A stretch of DNA of 64,000 nt from Maricaulis sp963975345 (GTDB lineage Bacteria; Pseudomonadota; Alphaproteobacteria; Caulobacterales; Maricaulaceae), in NCBI RefSeq assembly GCF_963975345.1, contig NZ_CAXBGE010000009.1, positions 1-64,000 on the forward strand. The letters run 5' to 3'. Below the pieces are notes generated by a model. The model saw only the letters and a list, made by a program, of their open reading frames with translations, had not been told where the DNA came from and searched no databases. Shown in pieces: positions 16,781 through 25,822 of this stretch; position 1 is the first letter of the stretch, and each line of letters opens with the position of its first letter. A program made the position numbers and the translations under genes.

Positions 16781-17325
16781 CCCGCCAGTTCGATCAACTT
16801 GAGACGCTCACGCTCAATCGCTTCGAGGATCAGCTCGCGCGCCCGGGCCGCATCAGCCCAGCCTTCAACCTTGACCCATTTGTGTGGCTCAAGATCCTTG
16901 TAGTGCTCAAAGAAATGCGTGATCCGCATGATCAGCGGCTTCTGAACATCGTTGTAATCAAGGACATCATCATAAAACGGCGTCAGCTTGTGGTGCGGTG
17001 CGCAGAGGATTTTCTCGTCCAGACCGCTTTCGTCTTCCATCAGCAACACGCCAATCGGGCGGGCACGGACGACACAGCCTGGCATCAGGGTTGTCTGACC
17101 CAGCACCATGACGTCGATCGGATCGCCATCTTCCGACAGGGTATGAGGCATGAAGCCGTAATTGCACGGATAGCTCATTGGCGTGTGCAGGAAACGGTCG
17201 ACGAAAACGGTGCCGGCCTCCTTGTCCATCTCGTATTTGACGGGCTGCCCCCCAACGGGGACTTCGATGATAACATTGATGTCTTCAGGCGGGTTCACAC
17301 CCGCGGCGATCTTGTCGATCCGCAT
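16777..17325 (-). CDS. ppa: Inorganic pyrophosphatase, family I
   Basis: A 182-residue soluble pyrophosphatase that hydrolyses PPi to two phosphates and so pulls biosynthetic reactions forward. The family signature DGDPIDVMVLG is intact, as are YEMDKEAG, DRFLHTPMSYPCNYGF and HHKLTPFYDDVLD with the metal-binding acids. ATG 17325 gives the normal family length (E. coli 176); the open frame upstream is out-of-family sequence. It lies 94 bases after gltB on the same strand and may be read from that operon. Confidence 0.95.
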   Translation of the reverse strand: MRIDKIAAGVNPPEDINVIIEVPVGGQPVKYEMDKEAGTVFVDRFLHTPMSYPCNYGFMPHTLSEDGDPIDVMVLGQTTLMPGCVVRARPIGVLLMEDESGLDEKILCAPHHKLTPFYDDVLDYNDVQKPLIMRITHFFEHYKDLEPHKWVKVEGWADAARARELILEAIERERLKLIELAG

Positions 17326-17419
17326 ATTCGTGCTCCTGGCGCGAGGATTTTGCGATCTCATACGCTGATAAGGCCCGCGATCCAATGCCCGTGCTGCGCC
17401 GCAACACGGGCTTTCGGCA

Positions 17420-20400
17420 TCAGGCCACGCTGGCGGCCGCCAAGTTGGTCTCGGCCGGTGCCTCCCGCCGCACGACTTCCTCGCCGCGAATGTGGACGAA
17501 ATGCTCGCGCTCGACCGCCCAGTCTGCGAGCAGGCGCTGCGCCTGGGACGATCCGGTCTGCGCGGCATGCTGCTCCATCAGCCCATGGCAACGCGCCTCC
17601 GATTGGGCCGTCAATGCGAGCGCGACGACCGTATCGGTGTTGAGACGCGCGTCGAGACGGCGCTGCGGATCGTGAACGAAGACATCGCCGCCCGTCATGC
17701 CAGCAGCGAAATTATCCCCGACCGGACCGAGGATGACAGCAACGCCGCCGGTCATATATTCACAGCCATTGGCACCGCAGCCCTCGATCACCGTCTCGGC
17801 GCCGGAATTGCGCACGGCAAAGCGTTGCCCCGCCACGCCCGCGGCGAACAGACGGCCCGAAGTGGCACCGTAAAGACAGGTATTGCCGATGATCGCGCTG
17901 CCCGTCGTCTGCTCACGGGAGCCGCCGAAGGGGCGCACCACAAGGGTCGCTCCAGAAAGGCCCTTGCCAACATAATCATTGGCATCGCCATCGAGTTCAA
18001 TACGCAGACCCGCGGTCGCAAACGCCCCCAGCGACTGGCCGGCTGAGCCTCGCAGTTTGAGCGTCAGATAATCATCGGCCAGGCCGGCACCGCCGAACAC
18101 ACGGATGATCTCCGACGAGGTGCGCGTACCGACTGCACGATCGGTATTCCTGACGGCATAGTCGAGCTGCATCTTCTCGGCGCGGGCGAAGACTGGCGCC
18201 GCATCCTTGATGATCTGTTCGTCGAGGCTGGGCGCGACCGGATTGCGCTGTTCGCGGGTCGAACGCGCCGGGCGCTCGGCGGCATCGGCGCGCGCCATGA
18301 TGGCGCTGAGATCGAGATCGTCGAGCGCCTCGGAACCACGCGAAACCTGGTCGAGCAGATCGGTGCGACCGATCACGTCTTCCAAATCCTTCGCGCCCAA
18401 GCCGGCGAGTATTTCGCGTACATCCTGGGCCAGGAAGGTCATCAGATTGACGACATAATCCGGCGCGCCGCCGAAGCGCAGACGCAGCTCATCGTCCTGG
18501 GTGCAAATGCCGACCGGACAGGTATTGGAATGACATTGCCGCACCATCAGACAGCCCAGCGCGAGCAAGGATGCGGTGCCGATGCCAAATTCTTCGGCCC
18601 CGAGCATCGCCGCGATGACGATATCGCGTCCCGACCGCATGCCGCCATCGGCGCGCAGGGTGATGCGTTCGCGCAGACCGTTGAGTGACAGCATTTGATG
18701 CGCCTCGGCAAGGCCGAGTTCGAGCGGGCCGCCAGCGAATTTGATAGAGCTCAGCGAGGCCGCACCGGTGCCGCCGACGCTGCCGGAGATATTGATGATA
18801 TCGGCATTGGCTTTTGCGACCCCGGCCGCGACAGCGCCGACACCCGCGGAGGCGACCAGCTTGACGCCGACCCGGGCCAGTGGATTGATCTGCTTGAGGT
18901 CATAGATCAGCTGCGCCAGATCCTCGATCGAATAGATATCATGGTGCGGCGGCGGCGAGATCAGCGACACGCCCGGCGTGGCCAGCCGCATCTTGGCGAT
19001 GAATTCGGTGACTTTGAAGCCGGGCAATTGCCCGCCCTCGCCGGGCTTGGCACCTTGGGCAACTTTGATCTCGATCTCGCGGCACTGGTTGAGATATTCC
19101 GCCGTAACGCCAAAGCGCCCCGAGGCGATCTGTTTGACCGCCGAATTCATATTATCGCCATTGGGCAGCGGCTTGTAGCGGCGAGGATCCTCGCCGCCCT
19201 CGCCGGATACCGATTTGGCACCGATCCGGTTCATCGCGACATTCAGTGCGCCATGCGCTTCGGGCGACAGTGCTCCGAGCGACATGCCCGGCGTCACGAA
19301 ACGGCGGCGAATGCCATTGATCGACTCGACGCAATCGACCGAAACCTTCGCACCGAGCGGGCGCATGTCGAGCAGGTCGCGCAACTGGATTGCGCCCTGT
19401 CCGGCGAGCGCTTCGCGGTAGCGTTTCCAGGCCGCCGCGTCATTGTGCTTGACGGCCTGTTGCAGCTCGGTGATCGAGTTGGCGGTGACGGCATGGCGGT
19501 CGCCCGAGGAACGCTGGCGATAGAAGCCTCCGACCGGCAGGCGGGCATCGCCGCGCCAGGCGGATCGATGCAAATCGACGGTGCGGGCTTCCAGCCCCGG
19601 CAGACCGAGGCCGGATATCCGGCTGACGACGCCGGGAAGGTAGGCTTCGACCAGGGCGCGCGACAGGCCAAGAACCTCGAAATTGCAGCCGCCGCGATAG
19701 GAAGAAATGATCGATATCCCCATTTTGGAGATGACCTTCAACAGGCCGCCATCAAGCGCCAGTTTGAGCTGTCTCGCCCGGCTACGCGCCTCGCGGTCCT
19801 CGCCGGGCTGGTCGCGATTGGCGGTTACGGTTTCGAAAGCCAGATAGGGATTGACCGTGGTCGCACCGAGCCCGATCAGCACGGCGGCATAATGCGGATC
19901 GAAACATTCCGCCGAGCGGACATTGACCGAGCAGGCATTGCGCAAGCCATACCGGGTCAGGCGGGAATGCACCGCGCCAGCAACGAGGATCATCGGCAGG
20001 GCACAATGATTTTCATCTGATTGGTGATCGGTCAGCACAAGATGGGCCGCACCATCACGCACGGCATAGACTGCCTGCTCGATCACCTGATCGATGGCCG
20101 CGCCAAGGGCGTGACCATCGCCGGTCGCTTCGCCAACCGGCAACAGGCAATCGATCTCCTTGACCGCCCCGCCCATCATTTCGCGCCAACGCGCATAGGC
20201 GCCATTGGTCAGGATCGGGCTTTCGAGCACCAGAACATTGGCGCGGGTTTCGCCCTTGGCCAGGATATTGCCGAGATTGCGGAAGCGGGTCTTCAACCCC
20301 ATCACACGGCCTTCGCGCAAGGAGTCGATCGGCGGATTGGTCACCTGGGCGAACGTCTGCCGGAAGAAGTGCGACAGGGGCCGGTAGCTCTCCGACAACA

Positions 20401-21949
20401 CGGCGAGCGGGGTATCGTCGCCCATCGATCCAACGGCTTCCTTGCCGTCATCGGCCATCGCAGCGAGGACGAGTTCAATCGCTTCGAAGCTGAAGCCGGC
20501 GGCGGCCTGGCGCCGCAGACGTTCGGCATCGGTAAATTCAATGGGTTCCGGCCCCAGCCCAATGGCGGGCTCGATATCCTCGACCTCGCCGAGCCAGCGC
20601 TGATAGGGATGGGTTTCGCTCAACGTGTCGAGAATTTCGTGCTCGCGGTAAAAGCGGCCCTCCTCGAGATCGAGCGCGATCAGCCGGCCCGGCGTGATGC
20701 CGCCGCGCTCAATGACGCGTTCCGGTGCAATCGGTGCCATGCCGGTTTCCGATCCGGCGACCAACAGGCCATCGCTGGTGATCGCATAGCGCATCGGGCG
20801 CAAGCCATTGCGGTCGAGCCCGGCAATCGCCCAACGCCCGTCAAAAGCGGCAATCGCGGCTGGGCCATCCCAGGGCTCCATCACCGAGTTGAAATACTCA
20901 TACATCGCGCTCCAGCCGTCAGGCATGACATCCGCGCGCTTGGACCAGGCTTCCGGGATCAGCAGCGTCTTGGTCATCGGCGCACTGCGTCCGGCACGGA
21001 CCAGAATTTCGAACACCTGGTCGAGCGCCGCCGAATCCGAGGCGCCGGGTTGGATGACGGGCTTCACATCCGCCTGCGCATCCTCGAACGCGGTTTCAGC
21101 GATGTGAATTTCGTGACTTTTCATCCAGTTGGTATTGCCGCGAATGGTGTTGATCTCACCATTATGCGCCAGCATGCGGAAGGGCTGGGCCAGCCGCCAT
21201 TCCGGGAAAGTATTGGTCGAATAGCGTTGATGGAAAATCGCGAAGGGCGAGACGAAACGCTCATCCTTCAGATCGAGATAGAAGGCGTCGATATCCTCGG
21301 CGCGGAACAGGCCTTTATAGATAATGTCATGCGGCGAGAGCGAGCAGATATAGAGCTCACGCAGGTTTTCCTCGCGGGCGCGGCGCTCGATGCGGCGGCG
21401 GATAATATAGAGCGTGTGGGCGACGGTCGCGGCATCGCGGGCCTGGGGATCGCGAAACAGGACCTGCTCGATTTCCGGCAGGGTCGAGCGCGCCTTGGTG
21501 CCGAGGATCGAGGTATTGGTCGGTGTCTGGCGCCAGCCGTAAAAGCTGAAACCCTGACCGAGAATTTCCGCCTCAATGATGGCGCGGGCCCGCTCACGAG
21601 CGGCGAAATCCGTGCGCGGCAGGAAGACCATGCCGACAATGACATCGCCGCGCTGTGGTTCATGACCGGTGCGTGCGACGGCGGCCTTGAAAAAGTCCTG
21701 TGGCACTCCAACACGCAGGCCGGCACCATCGCCGGTGCGGCCATCGGCATCGACAGCGCCACGGTGCCAGACCGATTTGAGGGCATCTATGGCCAGCTCG
21801 ACGATCTCGCGCCGCGGCTCGCCCTTCATGTCGGCGATCAGGCCGACGCCGCAGGCATCGCGTTCGTCCTCTGGACGGTAGAGGCCCGACGCCTCAAGTA
21901 GCTCCAGACCCTTGCGGTGCCGCGCTTCTGACCAGTGCGATTGTGTCAT
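17420..21949 (-). CDS. gltB: Glutamate synthase (NADPH) large subunit
   Basis: A 1509-residue GltB. It makes two glutamates from glutamine and 2-oxoglutarate. The amidotransferase nucleophile is Cys33 in ERDACGVG, exposed by removal of a short propeptide. The FMN-binding synthase domain includes the GEGGEDP, RVGVKLVA and INISGSVGGTGAA segments, then the 3Fe-4S cysteines in CLMVRQCHSNTCPVG. The C-terminal GXGXG beta-helix (GLSGATLVVRPF, AGVAGQRFAVRNSGA) closes the protein. ATG 21949 shares ATGA with the gltD stop; an upstream reading to 22129 lies inside gltD. Confidence 0.97.
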   Translation of the reverse strand: MTQSHWSEARHRKGLELLEASGLYRPEDERDACGVGLIADMKGEPRREIVELAIDALKSVWHRGAVDADGRTGDGAGLRVGVPQDFFKAAVARTGHEPQRGDVIVGMVFLPRTDFAARERARAIIEAEILGQGFSFYGWRQTPTNTSILGTKARSTLPEIEQVLFRDPQARDAATVAHTLYIIRRRIERRAREENLRELYICSLSPHDIIYKGLFRAEDIDAFYLDLKDERFVSPFAIFHQRYSTNTFPEWRLAQPFRMLAHNGEINTIRGNTNWMKSHEIHIAETAFEDAQADVKPVIQPGASDSAALDQVFEILVRAGRSAPMTKTLLIPEAWSKRADVMPDGWSAMYEYFNSVMEPWDGPAAIAAFDGRWAIAGLDRNGLRPMRYAITSDGLLVAGSETGMAPIAPERVIERGGITPGRLIALDLEEGRFYREHEILDTLSETHPYQRWLGEVEDIEPAIGLGPEPIEFTDAERLRRQAAAGFSFEAIELVLAAMADDGKEAVGSMGDDTPLAVLSESYRPLSHFFRQTFAQVTNPPIDSLREGRVMGLKTRFRNLGNILAKGETRANVLVLESPILTNGAYARWREMMGGAVKEIDCLLPVGEATGDGHALGAAIDQVIEQAVYAVRDGAAHLVLTDHQSDENHCALPMILVAGAVHSRLTRYGLRNACSVNVRSAECFDPHYAAVLIGLGATTVNPYLAFETVTANRDQPGEDREARSRARQLKLALDGGLLKVISKMGISIISSYRGGCNFEVLGLSRALVEAYLPGVVSRISGLGLPGLEARTVDLHRSAWRGDARLPVGGFYRQRSSGDRHAVTANSITELQQAVKHNDAAAWKRYREALAGQGAIQLRDLLDMRPLGAKVSVDCVESINGIRRRFVTPGMSLGALSPEAHGALNVAMNRIGAKSVSGEGGEDPRRYKPLPNGDNMNSAVKQIASGRFGVTAEYLNQCREIEIKVAQGAKPGEGGQLPGFKVTEFIAKMRLATPGVSLISPPPHHDIYSIEDLAQLIYDLKQINPLARVGVKLVASAGVGAVAAGVAKANADIINISGSVGGTGAASLSSIKFAGGPLELGLAEAHQMLSLNGLRERITLRADGGMRSGRDIVIAAMLGAEEFGIGTASLLALGCLMVRQCHSNTCPVGICTQDDELRLRFGGAPDYVVNLMTFLAQDVREILAGLGAKDLEDVIGRTDLLDQVSRGSEALDDLDLSAIMARADAAERPARSTREQRNPVAPSLDEQIIKDAAPVFARAEKMQLDYAVRNTDRAVGTRTSSEIIRVFGGAGLADDYLTLKLRGSAGQSLGAFATAGLRIELDGDANDYVGKGLSGATLVVRPFGGSREQTTGSAIIGNTCLYGATSGRLFAAGVAGQRFAVRNSGAETVIEGCGANGCEYMTGGVAVILGPVGDNFAAGMTGGDVFVHDPQRRLDARLNTDTVVALALTAQSEARCHGLMEQHAAQTGSSQAQRLLADWAVEREHFVHIRGEEVVRREAPAETNLAAASVA

Positions 21950-23367
21950 TCGGCGGCTCCAAGCACGGCAAGGCGATTGTCGAGATAGTTTTCCATCGAC
22001 CGGGCCGCATCGAGCCCGTCGCGGATCGCCCAAACCACCAGTGAGGCACCGCGTTGGATATCGCCGGCGACGAACACGCCGTTCAGGCTGGTCATGCTGG
22101 AATCGGGATCGGAGTCGACCGTGCCCCACTCGGTCAGGGTCAGATCCGGTGCATCAAAGCTCTGGCACAGGTCTTCCGGCTGAAAGCCGAGTGCGGAGAT
22201 GATCATGTCGGCGGGCAGATCAATGGTCTTGCCCGCATCAACCTCCGGCATGCGGCGCCCGGATGCGTCGGGCGCGCCCAGTCGCATCCGCTGAACGCGG
22301 ACGCCGGTGAGATCATCGCCCTGCGTCAGCACGGCGAGCGGCGCCGAGAGCCATTCAAACACCACGCCCTCCTCCTCGGCATGACGCACTTCGCGTGCCG
22401 AGCCAGGCATATTCTGTCGGTCACGACGATAAAGGCAGGTGACCGAGCGCGCGCCCTGACGAACAGCGGTGCGGACACAATCCATCGCCGTATCGCCGCC
22501 GCCGATCACAATGACGTCCTTGCCCTCGGCCGAGAGACGTTCGTTGGCCGCTTTCGGATCGCCGAGCCCGTCGCGATTGGAACGGATCAGATAATCGAGT
22601 GCCTGGATCACATCCTCGCCGGCGCCGGGACAAACCAGCTTGCGTGCTGCATAGACCCCGGTCGCAATCAGCACCGCATCGTGTTGCGAGCGCAACACGT
22701 CGAGCGAGGCATCACGTCCGATCTCGAAATTCAGCTTGAATGCGACGCCGCCGTCAGCGAGGCGGTCCAGCCGACGTTGCACAACATGCTTGTCCAGCTT
22801 GAAGCCGGGAATGCCATACATCAACAGACCGCCGGCACGGTCGGCGCGTTCATAAACGGTCACTTCGCAGCCCGCTTCGCGCAGCCGCTCCGCCGCCGCC
22901 AACCCGGCCGGGCCGGAACCGATCACCCCCACGCTCTGGCCACGCGGCGCGCCCGGCCGGAGCGGGGTCACCCAGCCCTCATCCCAAGCTGTGTCCGTGA
23001 TGAATTGCTCGACGCTGCCGATCGTCACCGCGCCATGGCCGGATTTTTCGACGACACAACTGCCTTCGCAGAGGCGGTCCTGCGGGCAGATTCGGCCACA
23101 GATCTCCGGCATGGTCGAAGTCGCGGACGAGGCTTCATACGCCTCGCGCATCCGGCCGGTTCCGGCCAGCATCAGCCAGTCGGGGATATTGTTCTGTAAC
23201 GGGCAACCGGTCTGGCAAAAGGGCACACCGCATTGCGAGCAGCGCGAGGCTTGCTCGGCAAGTTGAAGAGTTTCAACGGGCTGATAGATCTCAAGAAAAT
23301 CGGTACGGCGCTGCGCTTCGGGACGCTTGCCCGGATAGGCCTGATCGATATCGACGAATCGCAGCAC
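21946..23367 (-). CDS. gltD: Glutamate synthase small subunit
   Basis: A 473-residue GltD, which passes electrons from NADPH through FAD and 4Fe-4S clusters to GltB. N-terminal cysteine motifs CSQCGVPFCQTGCP and CGRICPQDRLCEGSC bind the clusters. GVIGSGPAGLAAAERL is the FAD Rossmann motif and VIVIGGGDTAMDCVRTA the NADPH one; the end has GVFVAGDIQRGASLVVWAI. The order gltD-gltB, with a 4-base overlap, is the reverse of the more usual gltB-gltD. Confidence 0.96.
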   Translation of the reverse strand: MLRFVDIDQAYPGKRPEAQRRTDFLEIYQPVETLQLAEQASRCSQCGVPFCQTGCPLQNNIPDWLMLAGTGRMREAYEASSATSTMPEICGRICPQDRLCEGSCVVEKSGHGAVTIGSVEQFITDTAWDEGWVTPLRPGAPRGQSVGVIGSGPAGLAAAERLREAGCEVTVYERADRAGGLLMYGIPGFKLDKHVVQRRLDRLADGGVAFKLNFEIGRDASLDVLRSQHDAVLIATGVYAARKLVCPGAGEDVIQALDYLIRSNRDGLGDPKAANERLSAEGKDVIVIGGGDTAMDCVRTAVRQGARSVTCLYRRDRQNMPGSAREVRHAEEEGVVFEWLSAPLAVLTQGDDLTGVRVQRMRLGAPDASGRRMPEVDAGKTIDLPADMIISALGFQPEDLCQSFDAPDLTLTEWGTVDSDPDSSMTSLNGVFVAGDIQRGASLVVWAIRDGLDAARSMENYLDNRLAVLGAAE

Positions 23368-23476
23368 TGATAAGACCTCACAACTTCACACCTTGCCGCA
23401 GTGCAGCACACTCTCGATGACCGCTCAAGAGGCCGGGCGTGTCCGGTTTGGGTAAATAATTTCGTTTGAAGTTGGG

Positions 23477-23505
23477 ATTATAGCATTTTTTAGTGCCGCG
23501 TACAA
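23477..23505 (-). promoter_or_regulatory. Candidate gltD-gltB promoter
   Basis: Reading leftward, a perfect TATAAT (23482-23477) is preceded at 17 bases by TTGTAC (23505-23500). The predicted start near 23470 leaves a 5' leader of about 100 bases before gltD. The surrounding 300-base gap (23368-23668) is noticeably AT-rich and I see no gene in it. Confidence 0.45.
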
Positions 23506-23537
23506 AATTGCCCGTGATTATTGGGATGTTTTGACAG

Positions 23538-23556
23538 ATTTTCTCGACGAGAAAAT
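23538..23556. promoter_or_regulatory. Perfect 9+1+9 palindrome upstream of gltDB
   Basis: The sequence ATTTTCTCG-A-CGAGAAAAT is a perfect dyad with one central base. It lies about 33 bases upstream of the proposed gltD -35 and 112 bases beyond the stop of the epimerase gene. Its size and placement suit a dimeric regulator (for example a nitrogen-responsive activator); it has too few G/C pairs for a normal terminator. Confidence 0.4.
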
Positions 23557-23668
23557 TTGCTGCGTTGCGGAAAATATTGAAGATTCAGACTGCCCGCCCG
23601 TCGCGACACAACATTGCGGGGAGGTCGATCTGGAGGTGAGCCGAATCTGACCAGTCGAAAGCGCCGCG

Positions 23669-24667
23669 TCAGGCCAGCAGAAAACCGTGGCAAAAAGGGT
23701 CGCGGTCATCGACCTGGATGCGATTGATGCCGGTCTGCCGTGCCCAGCCGCGAATGCTGGGACAGATCGCAGGCAGTGATCCGACGCGGGTCGTGCTCTC
23801 CACCCGGCCGTGAAACAGGCTGCCGATCAGGCTTTCATGCACGAAATCATCGCCGGGTTTGAGGCCGCCGCGCGCCGCGAGCTGGGCCATGCGGGCACTG
23901 GTTCCGGTACCGCAGGGCGAACGGTCGATCGCGCGTTGGCCGTAGAAGACCGCATTACGGGCATGAGCCTGCGGATTGATCGCCGGCCCCGTCCAAAGCA
24001 GATGGCTGACGCCGCGCACATTGGGATCGAGCGGATGGACGCAGCTGACCGCCGCGTTGGCGAGTTCGCGAACCACAGGGCTGAAGCGCAAGATGTCGGA
24101 GACGGAAAATGCATCGAGGCCGGGATAGTTCGGCTGCGGCTCGATGATGGCGTAGAAATTACCGCCATAGGCGATGTCGAACACCAGTTCGCCCAAACCG
24201 GGGCACTCGATCCGGACGTTAGTGGCGGCAAGATAGCTGGGAATATTGAAAATACGGACGCTGGCGACGAACTCGCCATCCCATTCGATCTCGGCCCGGA
24301 TCCGGCCGGCCGGCGCGTCGAGCAGCACCTGATTGCGGTCGCGTGGCACCAACTGGCCATTCTCCAGCCCCAGCGTGATGGCGCCGATTGTGCCATGCCC
24401 ACACATGGGCAGGCAGCCCGATGTCTCGACGAACAGGATGGCGGCATCGGCGTCCGGCGTGCAGGGCGGGTAGAAGAAGGCACCGGACATCATGTCGTGG
24501 CCGCGCGGTTCGAACATCAGCGCCGTGCGGATCCAGTCATGATGGCGGATGAAGTCCATCCGCTTCTCGCTCATCGTCGCACCGGCCAGATCGGGTGCAC
24601 CGGAGGTGATCAACCGAACCGGATTGCCGCAGGTATGACCATCAATACACTCGAAGATCTGGCGCAC
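23669..24667 (-). CDS. 4-hydroxyproline 2-epimerase (proline racemase family)
   Basis: A 332-residue enzyme interconverting trans-4-hydroxy-L-proline and cis-4-hydroxy-D-proline. The two catalytic cysteines are in LPMCGHGTIG and SPCGTGTSAR, and IDGHTCGNPVRLI, PRGHDMMSG, AYGGNFYAI and VHESLIGSLFHGRVE match the family. Two active cysteines argue for an epimerase rather than a dehydratase. I place the start at GTG 24667, because AGGAG at 24679-24675 lies 7 bases upstream and the product then begins like family members. The longer ATG at 24694 would overlap the previous gene by 23 bases. Confidence 0.88.
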   Translation of the reverse strand: MRQIFECIDGHTCGNPVRLITSGAPDLAGATMSEKRMDFIRHHDWIRTALMFEPRGHDMMSGAFFYPPCTPDADAAILFVETSGCLPMCGHGTIGAITLGLENGQLVPRDRNQVLLDAPAGRIRAEIEWDGEFVASVRIFNIPSYLAATNVRIECPGLGELVFDIAYGGNFYAIIEPQPNYPGLDAFSVSDILRFSPVVRELANAAVSCVHPLDPNVRGVSHLLWTGPAINPQAHARNAVFYGQRAIDRSPCGTGTSARMAQLAARGGLKPGDDFVHESLIGSLFHGRVESTTRVGSLPAICPSIRGWARQTGINRIQVDDRDPFCHGFLLA

Positions 24668-24671
24668 CGGT

Positions 24672-25595
24672 TTACTCCTGAGAGGCACGGGCAATTGTCA
24701 GATCGGGCCGGTTGTCGCGCGCGGTCTCGACCATCGCGATTACTTCGGCGCGGCGTGCGCCGGTCAAAATCATGCGCGGCATGCGGACCCGCTCCGAACC
24801 GCGTCCCATGACGAATTCTGCCAGTTTGATCGACTGCACCAAGTCGTGCTCGGCATCGAGGTGGAGCAGAGGCATAAACCAGCGATAAATCCGCCGCGCG
24901 GTCTCAAGGTCCCCTGCTTCCAAGGCGTCCCAAAGGGCGATGGATTCGTGCGGGAAAGCATTGGTCAGGCCCGAAATCCAACCCTGAGCGCCGAGCAGAA
25001 TCTCTTCCATCGCGACATCATCGAGACCGGCGAAGACCGCATAACGATCACCGCAGGCATTGATGATATCAGTGATCCGGCGCGGGTCCGGCGCCGATTC
25101 CTTGATCGCGACAATCGTCTCGACGGGCGCCAGCCGCTGCAGCGTCGCAATCGAGATACTGACCCGGTAGGCCGGTGGATTATTGTACAGCATGACCGGC
25201 AAGGACGAGGCTGCGGCGACCCGCCGGATATGCGCTTCAAGCTCCGCCTCAGTCGGAACATAGACCATGGCCGGCAGCAGCATCGCACCGTCGACGCCAA
25301 GGCGGGCGGCATCGCGGACATAGGCCTCGGCGAGTTCGGTCGTCAGTTCGGACACGCCGGTCAGAACCGGGATGCGTCCGGCGACGGTAGCAATGACCGC
25401 TTCAAGCACTTGCCGCTTTTCAGCGGCGAGCAAGGAGTTGTTCTCACCGACAGTGCCCATCACGACCAGCCCGTGCACACCGTCGCGAACCAGGCCCTCG
25501 ACGACGCGGCACGTGGCGTCGAGATCAAGGCTTAGATCGTCCGCAAACTGGGTCGTCGCCGCTGGAATCACGCCGCGCCAATTGATTTTCGCCAT
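24672..25595 (-). CDS. DapA-family lyase, probable hydroxyproline-pathway deaminase
   Basis: A 307-residue DHDPS/NAL-family TIM barrel. The Schiff-base Lys is in TIVAIKESAPD, the catalytic Tyr in VMLYNNPP, and GTVGENNSL is the GxxGE loop. Next to a hydroxyproline epimerase, the likeliest role is 1-pyrroline-4-hydroxy-2-carboxylate deaminase, which makes 2-oxoglutarate semialdehyde. That is inference from context, since the family also holds aldolases. ATG 25595 has a GGGAGG site upstream and is preferred over 25622. The D-hydroxyproline oxidase and the semialdehyde dehydrogenase of the pathway are not in this window. Confidence 0.78.
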   Translation of the reverse strand: MAKINWRGVIPAATTQFADDLSLDLDATCRVVEGLVRDGVHGLVVMGTVGENNSLLAAEKRQVLEAVIATVAGRIPVLTGVSELTTELAEAYVRDAARLGVDGAMLLPAMVYVPTEAELEAHIRRVAAASSLPVMLYNNPPAYRVSISIATLQRLAPVETIVAIKESAPDPRRITDIINACGDRYAVFAGLDDVAMEEILLGAQGWISGLTNAFPHESIALWDALEAGDLETARRIYRWFMPLLHLDAEHDLVQSIKLAEFVMGRGSERVRMPRMILTGARRAEVIAMVETARDNRPDLTIARASQE

Positions 25596-25822
25596 TCGGT
25601 TTGCCTCCCGGCCCTCGCACAATTACGTCCAAGCGCATCGTTAAACCGACGCTGCCGGGAATCAATCAACTCCTGCGCCGCCCGCGTCGAATTTGCGCGC
25701 ACTACCGCCTGGGACAAACCCAATGATGGCGGGTCGTTACCCGCAGGGGCACCGGTAAGGTGACAGGCCGCAATCAGCGGGTTAGCGTCTCGTCAGGGAT
25801 GCGATGGGGAGTTGATGACATC

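Noticed and set aside
17325..17568. Open N-terminal extension of the pyrophosphatase frame
   Set aside because: The added residues are Arg/Pro-rich, overlap the end of gltB and have no similarity to pyrophosphatases; ATG 17325 gives the normal length.
18695..21901. Long open frames on the plus strand opposite gltB (441 and 626 codons)
   Set aside because: They are antisense shadows of a clearly conserved high-GC gene and show no recognisable domain.
23490..23709. Short minus-strand frames in the gltD upstream gap
   Set aside because: They overlap the end of the epimerase gene in other frames, have no ribosome site and cover the promoter and palindrome.
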